NCBI RefSeq assembly: GCF_000424325.1
Contig: NZ_AUJR01000029.1
Location: 1 to 64,000 of the forward strand
Length of the DNA: 64,000 nucleotides
Direction: 5' to 3'
Source: [Clostridium] clostridioforme AGR2157
GTDB lineage: Bacteria; Bacillota; Clostridia; Lachnospirales; Lachnospiraceae
This document shows, piece by piece, positions 51,805 to 60,003 of this stretch (its first letter is position 1; every line of letters begins with the position of its first letter). The notes beneath the pieces were generated by a model that was not told the origin of the DNA, did not search any database, and worked only from the letters and a program-made list of their open reading frames with translations. The position numbers were made by a program, and so were the translations under genes.

Positions 51805-53028
51805 ATGGACGGTCTAGTGATTGGTCTGGATTTAAATGACGACTATACCCAGATATGCTGTTATGATAAAGAAAAGTCGTGGACCATTCCTACGGTCATC
51901 TGCCGGAGGAAGGAAGAGGAAGTCTGGCTCTCAGGGGAGGAGGCCTATGCGGCCACCCTGTTGGGAGAGGGCGTTATCGTGGATAAGCTTCTTAAGATGG
52001 CGGCCAAGGATGGGACATCCACCATCGGAGGCATCTGCTACGGCGGCGGTACGCTGCTTAAGCTGTTCATAGAGAAGATGTTAGGGTATCCCAGGAAGGA
52101 ATACGGGACAGATGAGGTGGCGCAGCTGGTCATCACTCTTCAGAGCGTGGACTGCAGGCTGCTTGACACCCTGATGTACTGTGCCGACTATCTGGAGATA
52201 CCAAGGGACAGGGTCCATGTAATCAGCCATACTGAGGGCTTCATATACTATGTTCTGAGCCAGAAAAAAGAGCTGTGGACCAATCAGGTGGGACTGTTTG
52301 AGCTGTCCAGCGAACGCCTGTGCTATTATGAGATGAAGGTGCAGAGGGGCATGCGGCGCAACATGGTCCAGGCAGAGGCCCAGAACCAGGAGGAGGCATT
52401 TAACCTGGATATCCTGGATTCGCCCTCAGGCAGCCGTCTGGCAGATAAGATACTGACGGCCTGCGGAGAGAAGCTTTTAAACAGGAAGCTGTTTTCGACG
52501 GTGTTTCTGACGGGTAAGGGGTTTGAGCGCCAGGACTGGGCCGGTGGATTTATGCGGTTAATCTGCAACCGGAGAAAGGTATTTGTGGAGTCCTGTCTCT
52601 TTGCCAGGGGGGCAGCTTTCAAGGGCGCTGACTACACCCATCAGGAGACTTCCTATCCCTATGTATTTATCTGCGAGGGAAGGCTTAAGGCGGAGGTGTC
52701 CTTAAAGGTCATGCGCAGAGGGCGGGAAAACCAGCTGGTGGTTGCTTCCTACGGCGACAACTGGTATGAATCCAAAAGCTCCATGGATTTGATTGTGGAC
52801 GGACAGAAGGAGATTGAGTTTACCATCAGTCCGCTGGACTCCAAAAAGAAAAAGCTGGTTAGGATTCCGCTGACCGGATTTCCGGAACGCCCTCCAAAGA
52901 CCACCCGGATTGAGCTTAAGGTGGCTTTTACAGATGAGGGTACCATGACAATGTCTATCCGCGACAAGGGATTCGGGGAGCTGTTCCCATCCTCCGGCGC
53001 GGTGGTGAAACAAGAGGTGAATTTATGA
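51805..53028 (+). CDS. Actin/Hsp70-fold-like protein (DUF5716-like)
   Basis: The ~407-residue protein starts at 51805, with GGAGG about 8 bases upstream; an ATG at 51790 overlapping the previous stop is the alternative. The N-terminus LVIGLDLNDDYTQICCYDK resembles the phosphate-1 loop of ASKHA (actin/sugar kinase/Hsp70) proteins. An Hsp70-like helical layout follows (VHVISHTEGFIYYVLSQKKE) with a phosphate-2-like region (VGLFELSSERLCYYEMK). The C-terminal ~110 residues appear beta-rich. Homologues are annotated as DUF5716 as far as I recall. It is sandwiched between the DUF5717-like and TPR-like genes with overlaps. Confidence 0.7.
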   Translation: MDGLVIGLDLNDDYTQICCYDKEKSWTIPTVICRRKEEEVWLSGEEAYAATLLGEGVIVDKLLKMAAKDGTSTIGGICYGGGTLLKLFIEKMLGYPRKEYGTDEVAQLVITLQSVDCRLLDTLMYCADYLEIPRDRVHVISHTEGFIYYVLSQKKELWTNQVGLFELSSERLCYYEMKVQRGMRRNMVQAEAQNQEEAFNLDILDSPSGSRLADKILTACGEKLLNRKLFSTVFLTGKGFERQDWAGGFMRLICNRRKVFVESCLFARGAAFKGADYTHQETSYPYVFICEGRLKAEVSLKVMRRGRENQLVVASYGDNWYESKSSMDLIVDGQKEIEFTISPLDSKKKKLVRIPLTGFPERPPKTTRIELKVAFTDEGTMTMSIRDKGFGELFPSSGAVVKQEVNL

Positions 53029-53837
53029 GCCTGATACTTTGCAGGCAGGAACCTGTGAAACATCCGTATTATATCGATGTGCTGGGAATCCATATCCACT
53101 CCTCACAGGAGCTGTGTTATATAGTATACAACCATCCGGTTCTGGTGATGGATGATTTCCTGGATGACCTGTTAATTGATTTTATCCGCAGGGATTTGGA
53201 TATGGATTATCTGGCAGGCCGAATGGAGAAGCTGGTGGAAACCGGCACCAGACCGGAGGAGGTCCTGGCCCTGTTCCTGTCGGAATGCGATTATTACAGT
53301 GACAAGGAAATACAGAAATTCAAGCAGACCACAGCGGCCCTGCGGGCCCTGCATCCGGCCCAGTATGAAAAGCAGAGGGCGGATTATATGTTCGGACAGC
53401 AGCAGTACGGCAAGGCGGCGGCCAGGTATGGGAAGATTCTGGAATATCCCAGGGACAAGGTGGTGGAGGACCTGTTTCTGGCAAAGGTCTACAACAACCT
53501 GGGCGCCTGCTACGCCATGATGTTCCAGTTTCACAAGGCCCTGGGATGCTATGACAAGGCCTATGAGCTGGGAAAGGATGATGCTCTGTTAAAACGCGTT
53601 TATTTTCTTACTGTCTTTGCGCCGGAGCTGGATGTGAAGGACAAGTACCAGTCCGTGTTCACGGATGAGCGTAAGAGAAAGTGGAGCGAGGAGATAGACC
53701 TGGCCGCGCTGGAGGCAGGACAGGCAGAGGAAGTCAGAGCCCTGAGGGCATTATTTAAAAAGGATCCCATCAAACGGATGAGCGGCGCGGCTGAGATGGT
53801 GCGCAGGTGGAAGCAGGAGTACCGGATGATGGTCTGA
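53025..53837 (+). CDS. TPR-like protein of unknown function
   Basis: The 270-residue protein's ATG overlaps the stop of the ASKHA-like gene (ATGA). Residues about 115-200 contain at least two TPR-like helical hairpins (YMFGQQQYGKAAARYGKILE; VYNNLGACYAMMFQFHKALG then YDKAYELGKDDALL). The N-terminal ~110 residues are not recognised, and the C-terminus is basic (DPIKRMSGAAEMVRRWKQEY). No signal or membrane segment. It probably works with the two proteins encoded just upstream. Confidence 0.75.
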   Translation: MSLILCRQEPVKHPYYIDVLGIHIHSSQELCYIVYNHPVLVMDDFLDDLLIDFIRRDLDMDYLAGRMEKLVETGTRPEEVLALFLSECDYYSDKEIQKFKQTTAALRALHPAQYEKQRADYMFGQQQYGKAAARYGKILEYPRDKVVEDLFLAKVYNNLGACYAMMFQFHKALGCYDKAYELGKDDALLKRVYFLTVFAPELDVKDKYQSVFTDERKRKWSEEIDLAALEAGQAEEVRALRALFKKDPIKRMSGAAEMVRRWKQEYRMMV

Positions 53838-53898
53838 GCCTATATGGCGTGAAAAGGTTCGGAGATTAAGAATACGATAATAACGGAGGTATTACATC

Positions 53899-54381
53899 AT
53901 GGCATTTGACATAGCAAAGGAACATCTGAGGAAGGCCGGCCTGGATGACCGGGTTTATGAGTTTGAGGTTTCCAGCGCCACGGTGGAGCTGGCAGCCCAG
54001 GCAGTGGGATGTGAGCCGGCCCGCATCGCCAAGACGTTATCTTTTATGGTGGACCGGAAGGCCGTGCTGATTGTGGCGGCAGGGGATGCCAAGGTAGACA
54101 ACCACAAGTATAAGGAGCAGTTTAAGACAAAGGCCAGGATGCTGTCGCCGGATGAGGTGACGGAGATGGTGGGCCACAGCGTGGGAGGCGTGTGCCCCTT
54201 TGGAGTGAAGGAAGGGGTAGCGGTGTATCTGGACGAGTCCCTTAAACGGTTTGATGTGGTGTACCCGGCCTGCGGCAGCGCCAGCAGCGCGGTGAAGCTT
54301 ACGATACCTGAGCTGGAGACAGCTTCCGGGTATCTTGGGTGGATTGATGTCTGTAAAGGGTGGGGGGAAGAACGTATATAG
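53899..54381 (+). CDS. YbaK/EbsC-type aminoacyl-tRNA deacylase
   Basis: The 160-residue protein has the YbaK fold motifs RIAKTLSFMVDRKAVLIVAAGD, the KVDNHKYKEQF segment with the catalytic lysine region, and GHSVGGVCPFGVKEGVAVYLD. The family clears mischarged tRNA (Cys-tRNAPro in YbaK). GGAGG lies before the ATG. It sits upstream of, but separate from, the valS T-box unit. Confidence 0.9.
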   Translation: MAFDIAKEHLRKAGLDDRVYEFEVSSATVELAAQAVGCEPARIAKTLSFMVDRKAVLIVAAGDAKVDNHKYKEQFKTKARMLSPDEVTEMVGHSVGGVCPFGVKEGVAVYLDESLKRFDVVYPACGSASSAVKLTIPELETASGYLGWIDVCKGWGEERI

Positions 54382-54415
54382 TAAAAACACCAGCATAAGC
54401 TTCACCAAAAAACAC

Positions 54416-54444
54416 TTGACAAATCCTCAATTAATTATTATGCT
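54416..54444 (+). promoter_or_regulatory. Sigma-A promoter of the valS T-box transcript
   Basis: A perfect TTGACA (54416-54421) and TATGCT (54439-54444) are separated by 17 bp, about 70 bases upstream of the T-box stem I. Confidence 0.75.
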
Positions 54445-54514
54445 TGATAATCATAAATCAAAGTAAATAAACCCAACAAGCAAACAAAGCAATCCAACAC
54501 AAACACAACGGTAA

Positions 54515-54813
54515 TGAAGAAGAGGAGTACATCATATAAACCATCAGAGAGGGCAGCCCACTGGCTGAAAGGCGGCCCGGCAGAGTATGATGGAAGGTAG
54601 CTTCTGAACTGGAGCAGTGAAGGATGAAACTGAATGACTGGCTGGCGGATATTCCTGTTCTGTCTCCATCCAAAGTTACATTCTGCGTAGCTGCTTCCGA
54701 CCAGCCTGCGTTAAAGGCCCAATGAGACTGCCGGGCATCCGGCAAAACAAAGGTGGTACCGCGGACACTCCGCCCTTTGCCTTCCCTTAACCGGGATTGG
54801 CAAAGGGCTTTTT
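54515..54813 (+). promoter_or_regulatory. T-box riboswitch with transcription terminator, valine-specific
   Basis: Stem I runs from about 54515: GAGGAGTA bulge, AGAGAGGG distal loop, GGCTGAAAGG. The specifier loop reads GTA at 54597-54599 (GAAG-GTA-GCTTC), a valine codon. The conserved T-box AAGGTGGTACCGCGG is at 54750-54764 and would pair with the tRNA acceptor end. A terminator GCCCTTTGCC / GGCAAAGGGC plus TTTTT follows (54772-54813). Uncharged tRNA-Val should stabilise the antiterminator and allow valS expression. Exact 5' limits are approximate. Confidence 0.93.
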
Positions 54814-54886
54814 ATTTTCAGGCATGCAGGCCCTGCCGCCATCACGCGTCACCGGAATCAATTACAAAAAACAAGGAGAACAAACC

Positions 54887-57526
54887 ATGAAGGAACTGGA
54901 GAAAATCTACAACCCGGCGGATATCGAAGACCGCCTGTACCAGAAGTGGCTGGACGGAAAGTATTTCCACGCAGAGGTAAACCGCAGTAAGAAACCATTT
55001 ACCATCGTGATGCCGCCGCCAAACATCACCGGACAGCTGCACATGGGCCATGCCCTGGACAATACCATGCAGGACATTCTGATCCGCTATAAGAGGATGC
55101 AGGGCTGCGAGGCGTTGTGGCAGCCGGGTACGGACCATGCTGCCATTGCCACCGAGGTCAAGGTCATTGACAAGCTTAAGAAGGAAGGCATCGACAAGGC
55201 AGACTTGGGGCGGGACGGATTCCTTAAGGAATGCTGGAAGTGGAGAGATGAGTACGGCACCAGAATCGTAAAGCAGCTTCATAAGCTGGGTTCATCCGCT
55301 GACTGGGACAGGGAACGTTTTACCATGGACCATGGATGCTCTGACGCGGTTCTGGAGGTTTTTGTCAAGCTGTACGAGAAAGGCTACATTTATAAAGGGT
55401 CCAGAATCATCAACTGGTGTCCTTTATGCCAGACATCTATCTCTGATGCAGAGGTGGAGCATGTGGAGCAGAACGGCTTCTTCTGGCACATCAATTACCC
55501 TGTAGTGGGAGAGCCTGGCCGTTTCGTGGAGATAGCCACCACCAGGCCGGAGACCCTGCTGGGAGACACCGCAGTGGCGGTGAACCCGGAGGACGATCGC
55601 TATCAGGATATCGTGGGCAAGATGCTTAAGCTGCCTCTGACAGACAGGGAGATTCCTGTTATCGCCGACCCGTATGTGGACAAGGAATTTGGAACCGGCT
55701 GCGTGAAAATAACCCCGGCCCACGACCCCAACGACTTTGAGGTGGGCAAGCGCCATAACCTGGAAGAAATCATCATCTTAAACGACGATGCCACGGTAAA
55801 TGTTCCGGGCCCATATTTTGGTATGGACCGCTACGAGGCCAGAAAGGCCATTGTGGCTGATTTGGAGGCCCAGGGCCTGCTGGTAAAGGTGGTTCCCCAC
55901 ACCCACAACGTAGGAACCCATGACCGCTGCAAGACCACGGTAGAGCCCATGGTGAAGCAGCAGTGGTTTGTAAAGATGGAAGAAATGGCGAAGCCTGCCA
56001 TTGAAGCCCTAAAGAGCGGCGCCCTTACCTTTGTTCCTGAGAGCTTTGGTAAGACATATCTCCACTGGCTGGAAGGAATCCGCGACTGGTGTATCTCCAG
56101 ACAGCTGTGGTGGGGCCACAGGATACCTGCCTATTACTGCCAGGAGTGCGGAGAAATCGTGGTTTCCAAGGAAGCGCCCCACGCCTGTCCTAAGTGCTGC
56201 TGCACCTGCTTAAAACAGGATGAGGATACCCTGGATACCTGGTTTTCATCAGCCCTTTGGCCATTCTCTACCCTGGGCTGGCCTGAAAAGACAGAGGATC
56301 TGGATTATTTCTATCCCACAGATGTTCTGGTAACCGGATATGACATTATTTTCTTCTGGGTCATCCGTATGGTGTTCTCCGGCCTGGAGCAGACCGGAAA
56401 GCTTCCGTTCCACACCGTGCTGATTCACGGCCTGGTAAGGGATTCCGAAGGACGGAAAATGAGCAAGTCCCTGGGCAACGGCATCGATCCGCTGGAAGTC
56501 ATCGGCAAGTACGGCGCAGACGCCCTGCGCATGACCCTGATTACGGGCAATGCGCCCGGCAATGACATGCGCTTCTACTGGGAGCGTGTGGAGAACAGCC
56601 GCAACTTTGCAAATAAGGTCTGGAATGCTTCCCGCTTCATCATGATGAACATTGAGAAGGCTGCCCAGTCAGGCGAAGTGGCTTTGGACCGCCTTACCAT
56701 GGCTGACAAATGGATTGTGTCCAAGGTAAATACCCTTACCGGGGAAGTGACGGAAAATCTGGATAAATACGAGCTGGGAATCGCCCTTCAGAAGGTTTAT
56801 GACTTTATTTGGGAAGAATTTTGCGATTGGTATATTGAAATGGTGAAGCCAAGGCTGTACAATGAAGATGACGATACAAAGGCGGCCGCCATCTGGACTC
56901 TTAAGCATGTGCTGATTCAGGCGCTGAAACTGCTTCATCCGTTTATGCCGTTTATCTCAGAAGAAATATTCTGCAATCTTCAGGAGCAAGAGGAGACCAT
57001 CATGGTATCCCAGTGGCCGGTTTACAGGGACGACTGGAGCTTTGCGGAGGAAGAGCAGTCCACAGAGACTATCAAGGAGGCCGTAAGGGCTATCCGGGGC
57101 GTGCGTTCATCCATGAACGTTCCTCCCAGCAAGAAGGCTACTGTTTATGTGGTATCGGAGGATCCAGGGCTGCTGCAGATATTCGAGCACAGCAGAAGCT
57201 TCTTTGCCACCCTGGGTTATGCGGGCGAGGTAATTCTCCAGAAGAATAAGGAAGGAATTGCAGACGATGCTGTTTCCGCAGTGATTCACAAGGCAGTGAT
57301 TTATATGCCGTTTGAAGACCTGGTGGATATCGAGAAGGAGATAGAGCGGTTAAAGGGCGAAGAAAAGCGGCTGGCAGGAGAGCTGGCCCGTTCCAGAGGT
57401 ATGCTGGGCAATGAAAAGTTCGTAAGCAGGGCACCGGAAGCAAAGATTGCCGAGGAGCGCGCAAAGCTTGAAAAATATGAACAGATGATGGAGCAGGTGA
57501 AGATACGTCTGGCACAGCTTCAGTGA
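54887..57526 (+). CDS. valS: Valyl-tRNA synthetase
   Basis: The class I synthetase has 879 residues from the ATG at 54887 (AAGGAG 9 bases upstream; the longer frame from 54797 would start inside the T-box terminator). HIGH-type motif PPPNITGQLHMGHALDN; editing domain with TTRPETLLGDTAVAV; KMSKS motif GRKMSKSLGNGIDPLEVIG; a Cys-rich zinc-like region CQECGEIV ... CPKCCC; and the C-terminal coiled-coil arm of ValS. Controlled by the T-box just upstream. Confidence 0.97.
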   Translation: MKELEKIYNPADIEDRLYQKWLDGKYFHAEVNRSKKPFTIVMPPPNITGQLHMGHALDNTMQDILIRYKRMQGCEALWQPGTDHAAIATEVKVIDKLKKEGIDKADLGRDGFLKECWKWRDEYGTRIVKQLHKLGSSADWDRERFTMDHGCSDAVLEVFVKLYEKGYIYKGSRIINWCPLCQTSISDAEVEHVEQNGFFWHINYPVVGEPGRFVEIATTRPETLLGDTAVAVNPEDDRYQDIVGKMLKLPLTDREIPVIADPYVDKEFGTGCVKITPAHDPNDFEVGKRHNLEEIIILNDDATVNVPGPYFGMDRYEARKAIVADLEAQGLLVKVVPHTHNVGTHDRCKTTVEPMVKQQWFVKMEEMAKPAIEALKSGALTFVPESFGKTYLHWLEGIRDWCISRQLWWGHRIPAYYCQECGEIVVSKEAPHACPKCCCTCLKQDEDTLDTWFSSALWPFSTLGWPEKTEDLDYFYPTDVLVTGYDIIFFWVIRMVFSGLEQTGKLPFHTVLIHGLVRDSEGRKMSKSLGNGIDPLEVIGKYGADALRMTLITGNAPGNDMRFYWERVENSRNFANKVWNASRFIMMNIEKAAQSGEVALDRLTMADKWIVSKVNTLTGEVTENLDKYELGIALQKVYDFIWEEFCDWYIEMVKPRLYNEDDDTKAAAIWTLKHVLIQALKLLHPFMPFISEEIFCNLQEQEETIMVSQWPVYRDDWSFAEEEQSTETIKEAVRAIRGVRSSMNVPPSKKATVYVVSEDPGLLQIFEHSRSFFATLGYAGEVILQKNKEGIADDAVSAVIHKAVIYMPFEDLVDIEKEIERLKGEEKRLAGELARSRGMLGNEKFVSRAPEAKIAEERAKLEKYEQMMEQVKIRLAQLQ

Positions 57527-57554
57527 TGAGCCCGGTGAAGGATTAAGACGGATG

Positions 57555-57580
57555 GGACAGGCGGCGGAAGCCGCCTGTCC
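57555..57580 (+). other. Perfect 11-bp stem-loop with GGAA tetraloop downstream of valS
   Basis: GGACAGGCGGC and GCCGCCTGTCC pair perfectly around GGAA. No T-run follows, so it may be a 3'-end stabiliser or a poor terminator between valS and the SARP-like regulator. Confidence 0.55.
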
Positions 57581-57637
57581 ACAGGGAAAGGAAAACAGCA
57601 GCAAGTCAGATACAGGGGTAGAGAGGGAGAGCATAGC

Positions 57638-58849
57638 ATGAATCAATCATCAGGAAATAAGCCGGTTATCCATGTCAGGATGTTCGGCGGCTTCACCATC
57701 ACAATGGATGAAAAGGCCATGAGCGACAGCGATAACCGGTCCAGGAAAGCCTGGAGCCTGCTGAGCTATCTGATAATCAAGCGCAGGGGAGATGTGAGCA
57801 TCAAGGAGCTGTTCAATGCCATCTGGCAGGACGGTGTTCAGGATAATCCTCACGGCGCCCTTAAAACCCTGGTTTTCCGGGTAAGGAAGATGCTGGAGGC
57901 AGCCGGTTTCCCGTCCCGGGATTTGATTCTGAGCCAGAAGGGGGCTTATATGTGGAACCCGGCCTGGGAAACGGAAGTGGATACTGACCGGTTTGAGAGG
58001 CTGTGCCGGAGAATCCTGGACCCGGAAGGGGATGGGAAGAATATGCGGGGTGCATGCCTGGAGGCATTTGAACTCTACAGGGGCATTTTCCTGCCTAAGT
58101 CAGCCGAGGAGAGCTGGGTAGGTCCCATGGCTGCTTATTACCATACATTATATCAGAAGCTGGTTGTTCATATGGCGGAAAAACTGATTCAGGATGAGGA
58201 GTATGCCCAGGTGGAGGAAATCTGCCAAAGGGCTATTGACATTGACCGGTTTGTGGAGGATTTCCATTATTACTGGATCTATGCCGCTTATGGACAGGGA
58301 GAACAGGAGACTGCGCTGAAGCGGTATAAGGATACCACGGATATGTTCTACCGGGAACGCCTGATGACACCCTCAGAGCATTTTAAGGAATTATATAGGG
58401 TCATCAGCAGCAGCGAGCAGGAGGTAGTGACTGACCTGGATGCGATTCAGGAGAATCTGGGCACGGGCAGTGCCGGATGGGGGCATGGTGCATACCAGTG
58501 TGAATATGCCGTGTTTAAGCGCCTGGTACAGCTTGAGCGCAGAGGCGTGGAGCGCAGCGGTGATTCCGTGTACCTGTGTCTTTTGACCTTGGGAGACAGG
58601 AAGGGACGCACCCTGAAACCGGAAATCCAGGCAAGGGCCATGGAACGCCTGAGGGCATCCATCCAGAAATCCCTTCGTTCCAGCGACGTATATGCACGTT
58701 ACAGTGTCAGCCAGTTCATCCTGCTTCTGTATTCCGCCACCTTTGAGAACAGCGGGATGGTCATGAACCGGATTCTGTCCGCTTTCAATAAATCGTATGT
58801 GCGCAAGGATGTGGCGGTGAATTACAGCCTTGACGTGCTGAAACCCTGA
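57638..58849 (+). CDS. SARP/BTAD-type transcriptional regulator with C-terminal GGDEF-like region
   Basis: The 403-residue protein has an N-terminal OmpR-type winged helix (HVRMFGGFTITMDEKAM, then NPHGALKTLVFRVRKMLE), a bacterial transcriptional activation domain with TPR-like helices (about 105-255) and a C-terminal ~120-residue domain (CLLTLGDRKGRTLKPEIQ, YARYSVSQFILLLYSATFEN). The last resembles a degenerate GGDEF/diguanylate-cyclase fold without the catalytic GGDEF loop. Domain order resembles AfsR/DnrI-like activators. The target is unknown; the nearest gene is a DMT exporter. Confidence 0.78.
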   Translation: MNQSSGNKPVIHVRMFGGFTITMDEKAMSDSDNRSRKAWSLLSYLIIKRRGDVSIKELFNAIWQDGVQDNPHGALKTLVFRVRKMLEAAGFPSRDLILSQKGAYMWNPAWETEVDTDRFERLCRRILDPEGDGKNMRGACLEAFELYRGIFLPKSAEESWVGPMAAYYHTLYQKLVVHMAEKLIQDEEYAQVEEICQRAIDIDRFVEDFHYYWIYAAYGQGEQETALKRYKDTTDMFYRERLMTPSEHFKELYRVISSSEQEVVTDLDAIQENLGTGSAGWGHGAYQCEYAVFKRLVQLERRGVERSGDSVYLCLLTLGDRKGRTLKPEIQARAMERLRASIQKSLRSSDVYARYSVSQFILLLYSATFENSGMVMNRILSAFNKSYVRKDVAVNYSLDVLKP

Positions 58850-58863
58850 ATATCAGAGTTTTC

Positions 58864-58895
58864 TTGACAGTAAGGCAGCTGTTCATAACAGCTGC
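58864..58895 (+). promoter_or_regulatory. TTGACA with overlapping 21-bp palindrome (possible operator) before the DMT gene
   Basis: A consensus -35 (58864-58869) is followed by GCAGCTGTT-CAT-AACAGCTGC (58875-58895), a perfect inverted repeat covering the spacer and the presumed -10 (TAACAG or nearby, poor). Absence of a T-run argues against a terminator, so a repressor or activator site is likely. Confidence 0.45.
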
Positions 58896-58924
58896 ACATT
58901 AATTACATACGGCGAGGTCAGACT

Positions 58925-59842
58925 ATGAAGATAAAAAATGCGCTTTTGCTGCTGCTTACAGCCTCCATATGGGGGGTGGCCTTTGTGGCGCAGAGCGTTG
59001 GAATGGATTATGTGGGCCCATTTACATTTAACTGCGTCAGATGCCTTATGGGCGGTGGCGTCCTTCTTCCCTGCATATGGTTTTTTGACAGGAAGAATAA
59101 AAAGAAGGAACAGGTTCCGGTCATACCCGGAGCCAGAAAGACACTGGTTATGGGAGGAATCTGCTGTGGCGTGGCCCTTTGCCTGGCCAGCAATTTCCAG
59201 CAGTTTGGAATCCAGTACACCACAGTGGGAAAGGCTGGGTTCATAACCGCCTGCTACATTGTCATTGTCCCTGTACTGGGGCTTTTATTAGGTAAGAAAT
59301 GCAGCCCTGTGGTTGCCGGGGCAGTAGTTCTGTCCCTGGCGGGTCTGTACATGCTGTGCATGAACGAAGGGGAACTGTCGGTGAACAAAGGGGACCTTCT
59401 CATGCTGGTATGTGCATTTCTCTTTGCAGTGCATATCATGGTTATTGATTTCTTTTCCCCTGTTGTGGACGGGGTAAAGATGTCCTGTATCCAGTTTTTT
59501 GTCAGCGGCATACTATCAGGAGCGGCCATGCTGATTTATGAGACGCCTGAAATGAGCCAGATCATGGCTGCATGGATGCCCGTCCTCTACGCGGGCATCA
59601 TGTCCTGCGGCGTGGCATATACCCTGCAGATTGTGGGACAGAAGGGGATGAATCCAACGGTGGCTTCCCTGATTCTGAGCCTGGAATCCAGTATCTCAGT
59701 TCTGGCCGGATGGGTGATTTTAGGACAGAGGCTTTCGTCCAGGGAAGTACTGGGCTGCGCCCTTATGTTTGGCGCCATCATACTGGCGCAGATTCCGGTG
59801 GGGCGCCGCAGGGAAGCTTCCCTGAACACAGAGGGAAACTAG
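58925..59842 (+). CDS. DMT (EamA) family transporter
   Basis: The 305-residue membrane protein has about ten hydrophobic helices in two EamA repeats. The first begins ALLLLLTASIWGVAFVAQSV with the PFTFNCVRCLMGG signature. The second includes LMLVCAFLFAVHIMVIDFFS and ASLILSLESSISVLAGWVIL. EamA proteins mostly export amino acids or metabolites; the substrate here is unknown. A palindrome-bearing promoter region precedes it. Confidence 0.9.
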   Translation: MKIKNALLLLLTASIWGVAFVAQSVGMDYVGPFTFNCVRCLMGGGVLLPCIWFFDRKNKKKEQVPVIPGARKTLVMGGICCGVALCLASNFQQFGIQYTTVGKAGFITACYIVIVPVLGLLLGKKCSPVVAGAVVLSLAGLYMLCMNEGELSVNKGDLLMLVCAFLFAVHIMVIDFFSPVVDGVKMSCIQFFVSGILSGAAMLIYETPEMSQIMAAWMPVLYAGIMSCGVAYTLQIVGQKGMNPTVASLILSLESSISVLAGWVILGQRLSSREVLGCALMFGAIILAQIPVGRRREASLNTEGN

Positions 59843-59955
59843 AAGGCCCGATACAGAGGGCATACAGAAAACAGCAAATGGGATTCCTGTCGCATCCTGA
59901 CGAAGGGCGGCGAGAATATCCGGTTGCCAATTGAGTGAAATTAGGTTAAGATTAT

Positions 59956-59982
59956 AAAAGCCTGTCCGGCAGACAGGCTTTT
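59956..59982. terminator. Bidirectional-looking terminator hairpin before folC
   Basis: AAAAGCCTGTC and GACAGGCTTTT pair perfectly (11 bp) around CGGCA. The flanking A and T runs allow termination in either direction. It ends only 22 bases before the folC start, so folC must be initiated very close by or by read-through. Confidence 0.65.
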
Positions 59983-60003
59983 AAGAAAGAATGGATTTTA
60001 GTT

